Shown: positions 18,422-27,041 of the stretch, piece by piece
How the letters are laid out: every line of letters begins with the position of its first letter
Position numbering within the stretch: position 1 is the first letter of the stretch
The notes under the pieces: model-generated
Told to the model about the DNA's origin: nothing
Databases searched by the model: none
The model's input: the letters and a program-made list of their open reading frames with translations, nothing else
Source of the DNA: Nostoc sp. MS1
Lineage (GTDB): Bacteria; Cyanobacteriota; Cyanobacteriia; Cyanobacteriales; Nostocaceae
Assembly (NCBI RefSeq): GCF_019976755.1
Contig: NZ_AP023443.1
Span: forward strand, 239,629 to 303,628
DNA: 64,000 nt
Reading direction: 5' to 3'
Position numbers and translations under genes: made by a program

Positions 18422-19024
18422 ATGATAATCTCCACTCTACAAGGACAGTATCAGTGCATAGTTATAGACCCTCCCTGGTTCTACAGACTTCGTTCTAACG
18501 ATAAGACCCACCGCAATCGCATTCCATATAAGCCAATGCGAACTGAGGAAATCCTGGCGCTGCCCATTCCAGAATTATGCGACGCTGGCGGTTGTGTTCT
18601 GTGGCTATGGTTCACCAATAACCACATGATTGAAGCGTCCCAATGCCTACAGACATGGGGTTTCAACCTCAAGACTATCCTCACATGGCAAAAGATTACG
18701 AAGCTGGGAACCCCACATATTGGCACTGGCCACTGGTTGAGGAACTGCACCGAACATTGTGCGTTGGCTGTGCGTGGCGATGTCAGGGCTTTTGCGGGGC
18801 GATCGCTTACCAATCAATCAACAATCCTACACGCGCCCCGACGAGAGCATTCCCGCAAACCGCCTGAATTTTTTGAACTTGTAGAGAAGCTGTGTCCAGA
18901 GATGACCAAGCTGGAGATGTTCGCACGAGAGTCTAGGGACGACTGGGACTGTTGGGGAGATCAGGCGGATATGTTTGATCAGCCTGTTGAGCAGAGTCAG
19001 CAAAATACTTCACTCAGTGCTTAA
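18422..19024 (+). CDS. MT-A70-family adenine methyltransferase (200 aa)
   Basis: A compact S-adenosylmethionine-dependent N6-adenine methyltransferase. The catalytic DPPW is at 16-19 within YQCIVIDPPWFY. Family features follow: LPIPELCDAGGCVLWLW, a WQKITKLG segment, and a C-terminal REHSRKPPEFFELVEKLCP. The 200-residue length suits phage and plasmid members that methylate DNA without a linked nuclease. It ends an operon of small genes. The recognition sequence cannot be read from the protein. Confidence 0.88.
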   Translation: MIISTLQGQYQCIVIDPPWFYRLRSNDKTHRNRIPYKPMRTEEILALPIPELCDAGGCVLWLWFTNNHMIEASQCLQTWGFNLKTILTWQKITKLGTPHIGTGHWLRNCTEHCALAVRGDVRAFAGRSLTNQSTILHAPRREHSRKPPEFFELVEKLCPEMTKLEMFARESRDDWDCWGDQADMFDQPVEQSQQNTSLSA

Positions 19025-19088
19025 GCGAAGTTAATTTAGGCATAACAAGCTTACTGAACCTTGAAAATCAAATATTTAACAAGCAACA

Positions 19089-20048
19089 CTAGTTTTCTAG
19101 TTGGGTATCGGTTGTTGAGTGCTGATAAATTTGACGTAATTCATCAACCGTATGGGCTGTTTTTATACCATCTTTAATTGCCCGTAACTGTTCAACATCG
19201 TCAATTTGGGAAATTTCATCCATTACAAACAGTGAAGAAGTACCGAATTTTAGTTCTAAGCCTAACTCAATCGCTTCTAACAATCCCTCTATTCGGGTAA
19301 TTCTCTCAAATGATGTCATGTACTGCATAGACTGTTGTGCCTCCAGTTGTTCAATTTCCCTTTTGAACTCTCGTTCTAAATTTAATGGTAATGTCAACAT
19401 CCAATCAATAAAACCTAATAAATTTAGAACAGCATCTCTGTCAAACCCCTGCTCATACAACCGACGTGCCAAAGTTATTTTCTGCTTCTTGCGTTGCGAC
19501 CTATTACTACGGGTTTGTACTGCTGCTAAGTGAGCCATTACCACCGTAGCAAAGGGGTTGCGACTTGCTTCTAGCTCCGACAACCTTTGTTGATAGTCTA
19601 ACAACTTTATGACAGGAAACTGAAAATTAACCGTACAGCCAAACAAATCGTACCCAAATTGCGATGGCCGCCAGTTGATGTTGTCATCCCCAAGCACTGC
19701 CAAGGATGCAACAGAGCGATCATAACGGTCAAAAATCCGATAGTTGTAGACAAACATACGTTTAGGAAAATCGTTTTCTTCTTGGCTTTGAACTTCAACA
19801 TGGATCAACAACCAAGATTCTTCACCCCCAACACGATAAATTTTCACCAATTTGTCAATCAGTCGTTTTCCTAATTCAGCATCACGGACTACCTGTTGCA
19901 ATTCTTGATCTAGAAACTCAAAACCTCTACTCCAATCAATTTGAGCGTGAGCTTGCGGAAAAAAGAATTGCATAAAGTCTTCAAAATACAGTTGCAACAT
20001 CTGTTTCCAAGGCGAATCGTATTGAGTTTGGGGTGTTTTATTAGCCAT
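19089..20048 (-). CDS. Rpn-like PD-(D/E)XK nuclease / putative transposase (319 aa)
   Basis: A member of the recombination-promoting nuclease type common in cyanobacteria. The N-terminal part has WKQMLQLYFEDFMQFFFP; the nuclease core has IHVEVQSQEENDFPKRMF, in which EVQ supplies the metal-binding E and Q of the PD-(D/E)XK fold. A helical tail from about 200 to 319 contains a likely coiled segment (EREFKREIEQLEAQ). It is the only minus-strand gene inside the 14.9-26.8 kb block, so it is probably an independent insertion. Confidence 0.78.
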   Translation of the reverse strand: MANKTPQTQYDSPWKQMLQLYFEDFMQFFFPQAHAQIDWSRGFEFLDQELQQVVRDAELGKRLIDKLVKIYRVGGEESWLLIHVEVQSQEENDFPKRMFVYNYRIFDRYDRSVASLAVLGDDNINWRPSQFGYDLFGCTVNFQFPVIKLLDYQQRLSELEASRNPFATVVMAHLAAVQTRSNRSQRKKQKITLARRLYEQGFDRDAVLNLLGFIDWMLTLPLNLEREFKREIEQLEAQQSMQYMTSFERITRIEGLLEAIELGLELKFGTSSLFVMDEISQIDDVEQLRAIKDGIKTAHTVDELRQIYQHSTTDTQLEN

Positions 20049-20085
20049 AAAAAACTGTTCAATTTAAAATTAATCAGGTGCAATT

Positions 20086-20904
20086 ATGTCAACAAACATA
20101 GAATGGACTGACTTAACAGATAATATCATCCGCGCCAAAGAAGGTGGTTGGTGGTGTCAAAAAATCTCCGAAGGCTGCTTACATTGCTATAGCGAGAAAA
20201 TCAATCAAAATACTTTTTTTGGTGGGAATAAATTAGCCTATGTTGGCAGTCCTCCAGAATTAACATTAGACACAGAAATTATCCGTCAATGGGGATTCCA
20301 AAGAAAGCCTAAAAAACATTTCGTCGCGTCAATGACTGATGTTTTTGGTGAATGGGTTCCGCGTTATTGGCAGCGTGAAATGTTAGACGGTATGTTTGTT
20401 GCACCCAAGCAAACATTTCAAGTTCTTACAAAACGCCCAGAGATTATGTCCGCTACATTAGAGGAATGGCTAGATAGTCATGGTTTAGACCAATTGCCCT
20501 CTAATATTTGGACAGGCACTTCTATTGAGAATATCCGCACTCTAAAACAACGTTCTCAATTCCTCTCCCAAATTCCTGCTCAAGTTCGGTTTTGGTCAGT
20601 TGAACCATTGTTAGAAAATTTAGGTGACATTAGCCAATATTTGAATGATGTTCAATGGGTCATTATCGGGGGAGAATCTGGCTCTAACTCTAGACCATGC
20701 CACATTGAATGGATTGAGTCTATTGTTCAACAGTGTCAATCAGCTAAAACACCCGTGTTTGTCAAACAATTGGGTAGTAATGCTTTTTTGAATCACCAAC
20801 AATTTAAAACCAGAGACAAGAAGGGAGGAACTATTCAAGAGTTTCCCGAACATCTGCGAATTAAAGAGTTTCCTGTTTTAAAACATCTGGAGAAAGCGAA
20901 ATAA
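20086..20904 (+). CDS. phage Gp37/Gp68-type DUF5131 protein (272 aa)
   Basis: The start MSTNIEWTDLTDNI and the cysteine set in WWCQKISEGCLHCYSEK, followed by HFVASMTDVFGEW, QVLTKRPE, NIWTGTSIE and WVIIGGESG, are characteristic of the DUF5131 (Gp37/Gp68) family of phages and plasmids. The cysteines resemble a metal or iron-sulfur site, and the family is thought to be related to radical-SAM folds. The activity is unknown. It lies between the MT-A70 methylase and the replication genes. Confidence 0.85.
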   Translation: MSTNIEWTDLTDNIIRAKEGGWWCQKISEGCLHCYSEKINQNTFFGGNKLAYVGSPPELTLDTEIIRQWGFQRKPKKHFVASMTDVFGEWVPRYWQREMLDGMFVAPKQTFQVLTKRPEIMSATLEEWLDSHGLDQLPSNIWTGTSIENIRTLKQRSQFLSQIPAQVRFWSVEPLLENLGDISQYLNDVQWVIIGGESGSNSRPCHIEWIESIVQQCQSAKTPVFVKQLGSNAFLNHQQFKTRDKKGGTIQEFPEHLRIKEFPVLKHLEKAK

Positions 20905-21038
20905 AGCCCTCATGCTGTTTACCACAACTTAGGGCTGGAGATGTTTATATCAATGAGATTTCGAGTAACTTTTACTGAAAGCTTTAACACAGCTTTGGAA
21001 TAAATCTACCACGAGACAGTAACTCAAGGAGGGGAATC

Positions 21039-22430
21039 ATGAGTACCGATAGCTTCAGCGATAACAGAAGAAAACGCCATATTTACATGGACAGTAAACT
21101 TGATGATTTGCCCCTGACAATGGAAGCATATCGTGTTTACTGCCATCTATGCCGTCGTGCTGGTTGCGATAATAATGCCTTCCCCTCCTATAAATCTATT
21201 GGTGAGGCTTGTTTTCGTGGTTCTTTCCCAAACTCACCAACAGATAGCTTACGCCGTAAAGCGATCGCTGCGGTTAATGAGTTAATCGCTTGGAATTTGG
21301 TTAATAAAACTAGCAGAAGTTTTGATGGATTACAAACATCAAATCACTACAGTCTGACAGATATGGAAGATTGGTTTACCAGCCCCACTTCTTCCTCTAC
21401 TCTCATCCGAGGTAGTAAATCGTCGGGTGGTGCTGGGGGAACATCCCCTAGTGCTGGGGGGACACTGGGGGGAGTGCGGGGGGAACACCCCAGTAGTGCT
21501 GGGGGAACACCCCTGGTAGTGTTGGGGGGACACCCCGGTAGTGCTGGGGGAACACCCAAAGATTATCCAATTGAAGATTATCCAATTGAAGACTATTCAG
21601 TTAAGAGAGAAGAACGCCCCTCTGTCTCACTCGACTTATCGCTCCCTCAAGAAATTTCTTTTCAAACAGAACAGCTAGTTCAACCTACAAGAGCCTCTCA
21701 AGTTGAAAAACTAGATCAACCCACCCCAGTCTCTCAAGTTGAAAAACTAGATCAACTAACCCCAGTCTCTCAACTTGAAAAATTAGATCAACCAGCCCCA
21801 GACTCTCAAGTTGAAAAACTAGACCAACTCACCCTAGACTTTCAACTTGAGAAACCAGATCAACCAACCCCACAAATTCACTCTTTGTTGCCAAAACAAC
21901 CCGAATCTTTGCAACAAAACTCAGATCCTGCATTTGCTTCAATCGTGGCGGGGTCGTTCGATAATCTCGAACAAATGAATTTGCCTACTACTTCTACCCA
22001 AAATATTACTGAGCCGAAGAAGCGTGAAGTTCTTACACTTCAGCGTTACCAACAACTTGACGCTGATGGTATACCGCTTCAACAGTGGGAATTACGCGAC
22101 TGGGCAAAGCAAGAAATTGGGCAGTATGTCAAAACTTACCGTAAAAGCGGATTCATCCTCACAGGTGGTAATGATGTCTCTGTCGAGTTTGCGGTTTACG
22201 TCGCCAAACAAAACTGCAAGCGAGGGCAACAAGCAACCATCGCACTGGGCTTTAGCGTGATCAACAAATGCGAACGTGACCCTCGGTGCTGGCAAAAGCT
22301 GGTGGGTTGGGTGACTGAGTGGCAGCAGCAGCGTCAAACCAAAACTACGGTAAATGTTGCGGCTGCGGTCAATCACCAACAAGAGTTAGAACGCATTCGA
22401 CAAGCAGCCAATACAAAATTCGAGCTTTGA
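21039..22430 (+). CDS. O-like replication initiator with intragenic iterons (463 aa)
   Basis: Residues 20-115 form a winged-helix unit of the kind found in phage O-type and plasmid initiators (LTMEAYRVYCHLCRRAG, FPSYKSIGEACF, AAVNELIAWNLV). Residues about 128-175 are a glycine/proline linker encoded by iteron-like DNA repeats. Residues about 205-285 are a 12-residue repeat (VSQVEKLDQPTP type). A conserved C-terminal domain begins at QRYQQLDADGIP. A ribosome site AAGGAGG precedes the ATG. The next gene looks like a helicase-loader partner. An initiator role is inferred from the HTH, internal repeats and partner gene. Confidence 0.68.
   Translation: MSTDSFSDNRRKRHIYMDSKLDDLPLTMEAYRVYCHLCRRAGCDNNAFPSYKSIGEACFRGSFPNSPTDSLRRKAIAAVNELIAWNLVNKTSRSFDGLQTSNHYSLTDMEDWFTSPTSSSTLIRGSKSSGGAGGTSPSAGGTLGGVRGEHPSSAGGTPLVVLGGHPGSAGGTPKDYPIEDYPIEDYSVKREERPSVSLDLSLPQEISFQTEQLVQPTRASQVEKLDQPTPVSQVEKLDQLTPVSQLEKLDQPAPDSQVEKLDQLTLDFQLEKPDQPTPQIHSLLPKQPESLQQNSDPAFASIVAGSFDNLEQMNLPTTSTQNITEPKKREVLTLQRYQQLDADGIPLQQWELRDWAKQEIGQYVKTYRKSGFILTGGNDVSVEFAVYVAKQNCKRGQQATIALGFSVINKCERDPRCWQKLVGWVTEWQQQRQTKTTVNVAAAVNHQQELERIRQAANTKFEL
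21430..21557 (+). repeat. six iteron-like repeats inside the O-like gene
   Basis: Six copies of GTGCTGGGGGAACACCCC (one to several mismatches each) begin at 21430, 21451, 21474, 21496, 21519 and 21541, a regular spacing of 21-23 bp or two helical turns. Copies 3 and 5 are in a different reading frame from the others, so the DNA, not the peptide, is what is conserved. Position inside an initiator gene recalls the lambda origin within gene O. A role as origin is inferred. Confidence 0.72.
21660..21885 (+). repeat. 36-bp tandem repeat coding for 12-residue units
   Basis: About six units of TCTCAAGTTGAAAAACTAGA type sequence with a 36-bp period, in one reading frame, code for a repeated VSQVEKLDQPTP peptide. 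Unlike the neighbouring iterons the period is a multiple of three, so this is most simply a protein linker repeat. Confidence 0.7.
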
Positions 22431-22493
22431 ATTAGGTGTTACTGAGCTTTCAAAACCCATACACCCCTATACCTTAACCCCACAGAAGAAAGT

Positions 22494-23387
22494 ATGATTA
22501 CCCAAGAAAAATTTGAGAAAGGTATCGCTTTACTGCAAACCCACTTTAACCGGGAACTATGCCCAAGCGCGATCGCTATCTGGTCGGAATATCTCAACGA
22601 ACACCTCAGCGACGAAGAATTTACACTCGCTGTCAAAGAGGCAATTATCGGGCTTGACTTCTTCCCCAGTGCCAAAAAACTTGTTGAGTTCGCTACTGCC
22701 ACAAAGGAAGTCGATGCGATCGCCCAGTGGCAGATCGTTCTTGCTGCTGCCAAAACCGCTAACGAACAATGGCGACAAGAAATTCTACAACAGCTTAAAG
22801 ACCAAGCTCACACCGCTTTGGCTGCTATCGGTGGAATAGATGCAGTTGCTTGGGCTGATGAATGGCAATTAAGCAAACTCAACAAGGAGTTTACAACGGT
22901 TTACTGCCAATCTCCACCCCAAATGAAGCTTTTACCCCCGGCTCGTGTTGGGCAACCTCATTTCCAAGTTTTTGAAGAAGACATTTCTTCAGACCCCATT
23001 AACTTGGAGACAAAATCACCCTCAATTCGTCGCGTACTCGAAAATCTTCATTTGCGTTCAATCGGGGTAGAAATTCCACTTGAGCAAGTCTACAAGAATA
23101 CTTTTGCTCGGTACGGTTGGCAAATTGATGAACAACGCTTGAACTTCTTTGTGGCGATGGATGAAGAACCTAAGAAACAATTTTTAGCTAGATTTCAATT
23201 TGCGATGAAGAACAAATCTTCCTGGCATTCATCTCAAATTATCTTTGACGATATTAGTGGTTATCAGGCTCCACGCCCCACTGTTGATGTTAAGGCGATC
23301 GCTCGTCAATGGCTCAATGAAGAATTACAATCACAAGCACAAGAAACACTTCAACATTTTGATAATTCAACGATGCTTCTTGAATAA
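22494..23387 (+). CDS. putative replication partner / helicase-loader-like protein (297 aa)
   Basis: Residues 1-75 (EKFEKGIALLQTHFNREL, IWSEYLNEHLSDEEF, FFPSAKKLVEF) have the pattern of small helical domains in phage replication proteins that follow the initiator. A middle helical section and an FFVAMDEEPKKQFL region complete it. There is no Walker motif, so it is not a DnaC-type ATPase. Its position 63 bp after the O-like gene recalls phage O-P pairs. The loader role is inferred from this context. Confidence 0.58.
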   Translation: MITQEKFEKGIALLQTHFNRELCPSAIAIWSEYLNEHLSDEEFTLAVKEAIIGLDFFPSAKKLVEFATATKEVDAIAQWQIVLAAAKTANEQWRQEILQQLKDQAHTALAAIGGIDAVAWADEWQLSKLNKEFTTVYCQSPPQMKLLPPARVGQPHFQVFEEDISSDPINLETKSPSIRRVLENLHLRSIGVEIPLEQVYKNTFARYGWQIDEQRLNFFVAMDEEPKKQFLARFQFAMKNKSSWHSSQIIFDDISGYQAPRPTVDVKAIARQWLNEELQSQAQETLQHFDNSTMLLE

Positions 23388-23564
23388 GATTTTTAACAGT
23401 CAATGTGGATCAATTATTCTCTATTAAGGATAGAAAACAGCGTTGGTTATTCTATAGTTTTCTCTAACCATAGAGCTAGACAAAGCAATTGTATCCACCT
23501 AGTAATAATTGTTGTTCATAGGATTTTATTAATTAACCCTTTATCAAAAATTAACTACTAACTT

Positions 23565-23945
23565 ATGAATAGAACATATCAGCAACTACTTTCCAAATGG
23601 TCTACTCTTGCACCTGACGAATGCGTAAAAGCTGACCACAACCACAAATTTAAAGTCAGGATTCTACCAAGCGTAGAAAAGCGTAATTCTCCTAATGCTT
23701 GGCGTTTAGTGACATCAGATAACATTGCTTGGCGCTTGGCTAACGACCAAAGCATAGTGCTGGTGCAACTCAATTTTGTGCTACTCACTATCATGCACCA
23801 CTGCGCTATTAGGCACTCCAATATCAGTTTTACTTTTGCTGACGCTGGAACTTGTGCTGTTATCTGTAATGGGCTAAAGTCTCAGCCGCAAGCACATCCG
23901 GCTATTGCTGCCCTCGACGCATATATTCAATTACTTGAGTTTTAA
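23565..23945 (+). CDS. hypothetical protein (126 aa)
   Basis: A small soluble protein with no recognised family. It opens MNRTYQQLLSKWSTL and contains a hydrophobic stretch (VLVQLNFVLLTIMHHC) that may be a buried helix rather than a membrane span. It ends four bases before the DpdA-like gene, so the two are probably co-transcribed. Confidence 0.55.
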   Translation: MNRTYQQLLSKWSTLAPDECVKADHNHKFKVRILPSVEKRNSPNAWRLVTSDNIAWRLANDQSIVLVQLNFVLLTIMHHCAIRHSNISFTFADAGTCAVICNGLKSQPQAHPAIAALDAYIQLLEF

Positions 23946-23949
23946 CCAG

Positions 23950-24774
23950 ATGAACGAACCCCTATACTTCCTTGGTTGTAACTTTCCTGAAAAGATTGCC
24001 TCGCTTAACTGCCCCGTGATGCTTTCAGTTAACGGCTTCTTCAAAAAAAGAGGCAATAAATATACTTGCCGAAAAGAGCCATTTGACGGTGGCAATCACC
24101 CGATAATTTTTGACAGTGGAGCATTCAGCCGCATTTCTCGGCAGTACGGATATAAAAATCACCTACCTACCAAGACTTACGCCCAAGTCCTCTGGCGATT
24201 CAAAAACTGCTGTAATCTTGTGGCTGTAGTAGTTCAAGATTATATGTGCGAGGAATATATTGTTTCAATCACAGGGCTAGATATCCCAACTCATCAACGT
24301 TTGACTTTACATCGCTACGATCGCTTGGTCAAAGAGTTGGACAGACTAGCCCAAGCCACTGGTGAAGCACCACCATATATTATGCCAGTGCTGCAAGGCT
24401 ATGAACCGGATGATTACATGAGGCATCTGGATGATTACGGCCTACGCCTAAAAATGGATGACTGGATAGGCATCGGCTCAGTCTGCAAACGCAACTCTAA
24501 TCCTGGTTCTATTTGGGCTATCCTCAACCGACTACCAACAGGTTTTCGCTGGCATGGCTTCGGTGTCAAACGTACAGCTTTGCAAGATGGGGCGATTCGC
24601 GGTTGTTTTTACTCTGTTGATTCTCAAGCTGGTTCGTTGGGCAGTTATGGTAAACCACGCAAGCAAACTAAGTATCAATATGCCAATGATTGGAATCATG
24701 CTTTGAACTATCGCGCCTCAGTCATTAATTCTCCTGTACAGCTTTCATTATTGCCACAGCTTTATCACAATTAG
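23950..24774 (+). CDS. DpdA-like tRNA-guanine transglycosylase paralogue (274 aa)
   Basis: Resembles the DpdA/TGT superfamily that puts 7-deazaguanine bases into DNA in phages and islands. Key signatures: FDSGAFS (D55), VVVQDYMCEE (D97), MPVLQGYEP, WIGIGSVCKRN at 172-182, RWHGFGVKRTAL and YSVDSQA (D224). These fit a TGT-type barrel with two catalytic aspartates. The C-terminal zinc site of tRNA enzymes is not evident. The ATG at 23950 was chosen because upstream codons overlap the preceding gene. No preQ0 synthesis gene is in the window, so the base would come from the cell's queuosine pathway. The family call is from motif recall. Confidence 0.7.
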   Translation: MNEPLYFLGCNFPEKIASLNCPVMLSVNGFFKKRGNKYTCRKEPFDGGNHPIIFDSGAFSRISRQYGYKNHLPTKTYAQVLWRFKNCCNLVAVVVQDYMCEEYIVSITGLDIPTHQRLTLHRYDRLVKELDRLAQATGEAPPYIMPVLQGYEPDDYMRHLDDYGLRLKMDDWIGIGSVCKRNSNPGSIWAILNRLPTGFRWHGFGVKRTALQDGAIRGCFYSVDSQAGSLGSYGKPRKQTKYQYANDWNHALNYRASVINSPVQLSLLPQLYHN

Positions 24775-24785
24775 GAATTTTCATC

Positions 24786-24857
24786 ATGACTACAACAATC
24801 ATCAAGTTTAATGTCGAAGTTGATTTATCTGAATACGGCTTGGAGACAGTTGCATGA
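24786..24857 (+). CDS. possible 23-residue leader ORF overlapping the cytosine methylase
   Basis: An ATG frame encoding about 23 residues (MTTTIIKFNVEVDLSEYGL and a short end) whose TGA overlaps the methylase ATG as ATGA. The overlap style matches genuine junctions in this operon, so it may couple translation of the methylase. It could equally be chance. Confidence 0.35.
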   Translation: MTTTIIKFNVEVDLSEYGLETVA

Positions 24858-25615
24858 AATCCGTCCTCTCCTTGTTCTCCGGTATCGGCGGACTTTGCCA
24901 TCACGGTATCGCGGAGGCGGGTCTATCCCACAAGTTCCAAGTCAAACAGTTTGTCGAAATCTCACCCTACTCTCAATCACGACTGCGCCATGAACAGCCC
25001 CAAACCCCAATTCACTCAGACATTACCACCTACCACTGCCATAGAGGACAATTCGATATCGTGGCAGGAGGTCTGCCTTGCCAGGGTACAAGCAATGCAG
25101 GCAACCGACAAGGACTTGATGACCCCAGATCCGCACTCTGGGCTGAACAGTTCCGCATCATTAAATCCGACAGACCGGCCTTCGCTCTCATCGAGAACCC
25201 CACAGGTTTACTCTATCGCGGACTTGACCAAATCATCTTTGACCTTGACAGCATCGGGTACATGGGCGAATGGGACTGTATCTCTGCACAACAAGTCGGC
25301 TTGCCGCACGAAAGGAAACGAATCTTCATCATTGCCTACCCCAATGGCTTATTCAACCAAGTCGTCCCGGCCCCCTGGACAAACCAAATTAGAGATCACA
25401 TTGAGGAAGTTCGGCTCTCTCTCGAAACAAGAAGCTTTGAACCCGGAGTTCTTGCGGTGGCTCATGGGGTTTCCATTGGAGTAGCTAAAAACATCCCTGG
25501 TAACTATGATGCCCGTCGTGCTTACGGATTGAGTTGCTCTCCGCGACAGGCCGCCGTTGCTTGGAAACGCATTGATTATCTGTGCAGTTTACTTTCTTGT
25601 CAGGAGGCATCATGA
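24854..25615 (+). CDS. C5-cytosine DNA methyltransferase (253 aa)
   Basis: S-adenosylmethionine-dependent cytosine methyltransferase. Motif I FSGIGG at 8-13, motif IV GGLPCQGTS with the nucleophile C76, motif VI ENP at 114-116 (usually ENV) and motif VIII QVGLPHERKRIF near 147-158 are all present. At 253 residues it is short, with a small target-recognition region, as in phage solitary methylases. No cognate nuclease is adjacent. Its TGA overlaps the next gene's ATG. Confidence 0.88.
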   Translation: MKSVLSLFSGIGGLCHHGIAEAGLSHKFQVKQFVEISPYSQSRLRHEQPQTPIHSDITTYHCHRGQFDIVAGGLPCQGTSNAGNRQGLDDPRSALWAEQFRIIKSDRPAFALIENPTGLLYRGLDQIIFDLDSIGYMGEWDCISAQQVGLPHERKRIFIIAYPNGLFNQVVPAPWTNQIRDHIEEVRLSLETRSFEPGVLAVAHGVSIGVAKNIPGNYDARRAYGLSCSPRQAAVAWKRIDYLCSLLSCQEAS

Positions 25616-26109
25616 CTAACTTAATCTACGCCCTGGAAACGTGTTGGTACATCTCCCCACCGTGGGGTCAAGAAGTGAGAGCGATCGCTGTCAGCTTACT
25701 TGAGAAAGTCTACTTGCCCTCAGAGAAAATCGCCGGTTACTGCTGCGGTGTTGAGTGGAATGATGACGGCTGGAACTATTCTGTCGAGAGCGATCGCGGA
25801 ATCATCTCTGTTCCCGATAGCGAAATCATCGCCTCTGGGCAGCTTCAGCCCTTGTCCATCCAAAAGCCTCACTTCCGCTTGGGTCAGTTGGTCAACTTTC
25901 GATTCGCTAACGATGGCCCGAAGATTCGCATGATTTTGGGGATGTCTCTCATTAATAATGCTTGGCTTTATCAGGTTGAATGGCGATCGCCAGCCCTACA
26001 ACTACCCACTGATGAAGGCGTTTGTATTTTCCCCAAATCTACACAGCAGGGTAAGTTTATCAATCGCCTTGCTTGGGTTACTCCTCATGATTTAACGGAG
26101 GTAATATGA
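25612..26109 (+). CDS. DUF1392-like hypothetical protein, paralogue 2 (165 aa)
   Basis: Homologous to the protein at 15854-16312: shared CWYISPPWGQ, AGYCCGVEW and a RLGQLVNFRF segment. The start at 25612 has a strong AGGAGG site and overlaps the cytosine methylase stop; it also overlaps the next gene by four bases. The function is unknown. The two paralogues bracket a 10-kb block, so they may be the arms of an old duplication. Confidence 0.72.
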   Translation: MTNLIYALETCWYISPPWGQEVRAIAVSLLEKVYLPSEKIAGYCCGVEWNDDGWNYSVESDRGIISVPDSEIIASGQLQPLSIQKPHFRLGQLVNFRFANDGPKIRMILGMSLINNAWLYQVEWRSPALQLPTDEGVCIFPKSTQQGKFINRLAWVTPHDLTEVI

Positions 26110-26801
26110 TTTTTACCTCATATTACAAAGGTGAAATCAAGGGTGAGGCTGTTTCTATTTCGCTCTATCCTCCCAAGGGGTGGAATGGTAAACACTTACC
26201 CCTGTTTGCCCCTACTCCTGAACTTTTGCAGTGGTGGAAGTCTTCGGCTAAAGATGCCGCAGCGCAGAATGAGTACAAGCGCCGTTTCCGCCAGATTTTA
26301 GATTCTCGGCAACAGCTGATTGGGTTATGGGTGGGGAAACAGAAGGACAAGCCTATGGATATGACTCTGTGCTGCTTTGAGCCGAGTGAGGAGTTCTGCC
26401 ACCGTCATCAAGTTGGGGAGGAAGTCATACAAGCTTATTTGCCAGGACTTTGGGGTGGCGAAATTAGTGCAACTCGTCCGCAACTGAGAATCGTACAAGG
26501 TGGAAAGATTAATCATCCTGCAACTTTCCCGGATCAGGTTTTGGAACTCATCGACAAATGTCATGCTTCTGGTTATCTGGTAGTATGCGATCGCCTAGCT
26601 TGCGGCTACTACCAAGTATCTCTTCCCGGCGAAGATTTGGGGGTCTGGTCAGAACTGGGGGTTTTGAGTGTTCTGTCGGGTTTGCAGCATGAGTTTTATC
26701 GTCCGCGACTGACTCCATCCTTGGCGGCGGTGGCAACTCCTCCAGTCGCAGAAGTACAACAGGAGACTGTGCTTCGACAGCAAGCAGGCGCACTTTATTG
26801 A
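26106..26801 (+). CDS. DUF488-like protein (231 aa)
   Basis: Residues 50-120 resemble the DUF488 family: YKRRFRQIL, then MTLCCFEPSEEFCHRHQVGEE, where the C-x-E and CHR motif is the family mark. The C-terminal section is unrelated and not recognised. The start ATG overlaps the preceding stop. DUF488 proteins are common beside DNA-modification and phage genes, but their function is unknown. It is the last gene of the plus-strand block. Confidence 0.7.
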   Translation: MIFTSYYKGEIKGEAVSISLYPPKGWNGKHLPLFAPTPELLQWWKSSAKDAAAQNEYKRRFRQILDSRQQLIGLWVGKQKDKPMDMTLCCFEPSEEFCHRHQVGEEVIQAYLPGLWGGEISATRPQLRIVQGGKINHPATFPDQVLELIDKCHASGYLVVCDRLACGYYQVSLPGEDLGVWSELGVLSVLSGLQHEFYRPRLTPSLAAVATPPVAEVQQETVLRQQAGALY

Positions 26802-27041
26802 ACGGGTAAGGAGCGCTCGGTGGTGTGTGTGTTTCTTAAAGCTCAAAGCGGAGTACAAGTATTGACGCTTGTTAAGCGCGGGAGCAATCGGGAGTTTTCA
26901 AGAATTAACTACATCTTTACTTACAAAAACACTGAAGATTAAGTTTTTTGTAACCAGTTTTTGTTCCTTTATAGCAATACTTACAGCGTTTTCTAAGCTT
27001 AAAAATGTAACCAGCAATATTCTATACTTAAAAAACGTATT

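Noticed and set aside
21339..21559. Minus-strand frames rich in Pro/Cys opposite the iterons
   Set aside because: They are products of the GC-rich repeat read in reverse; there is no ribosome site and the plus-strand gene is well supported.
21660..21885. Regular 36-bp repeats looked like a CRISPR array
   Set aside because: The repeats are contiguous without unique spacers, stay in one reading frame and encode a repeated peptide.
24951..25484. A second frame of 177 codons inside the cytosine methylase gene
   Set aside because: It is Ser/Thr/Pro-rich without motifs, while the overlapping frame has all methylase motifs.
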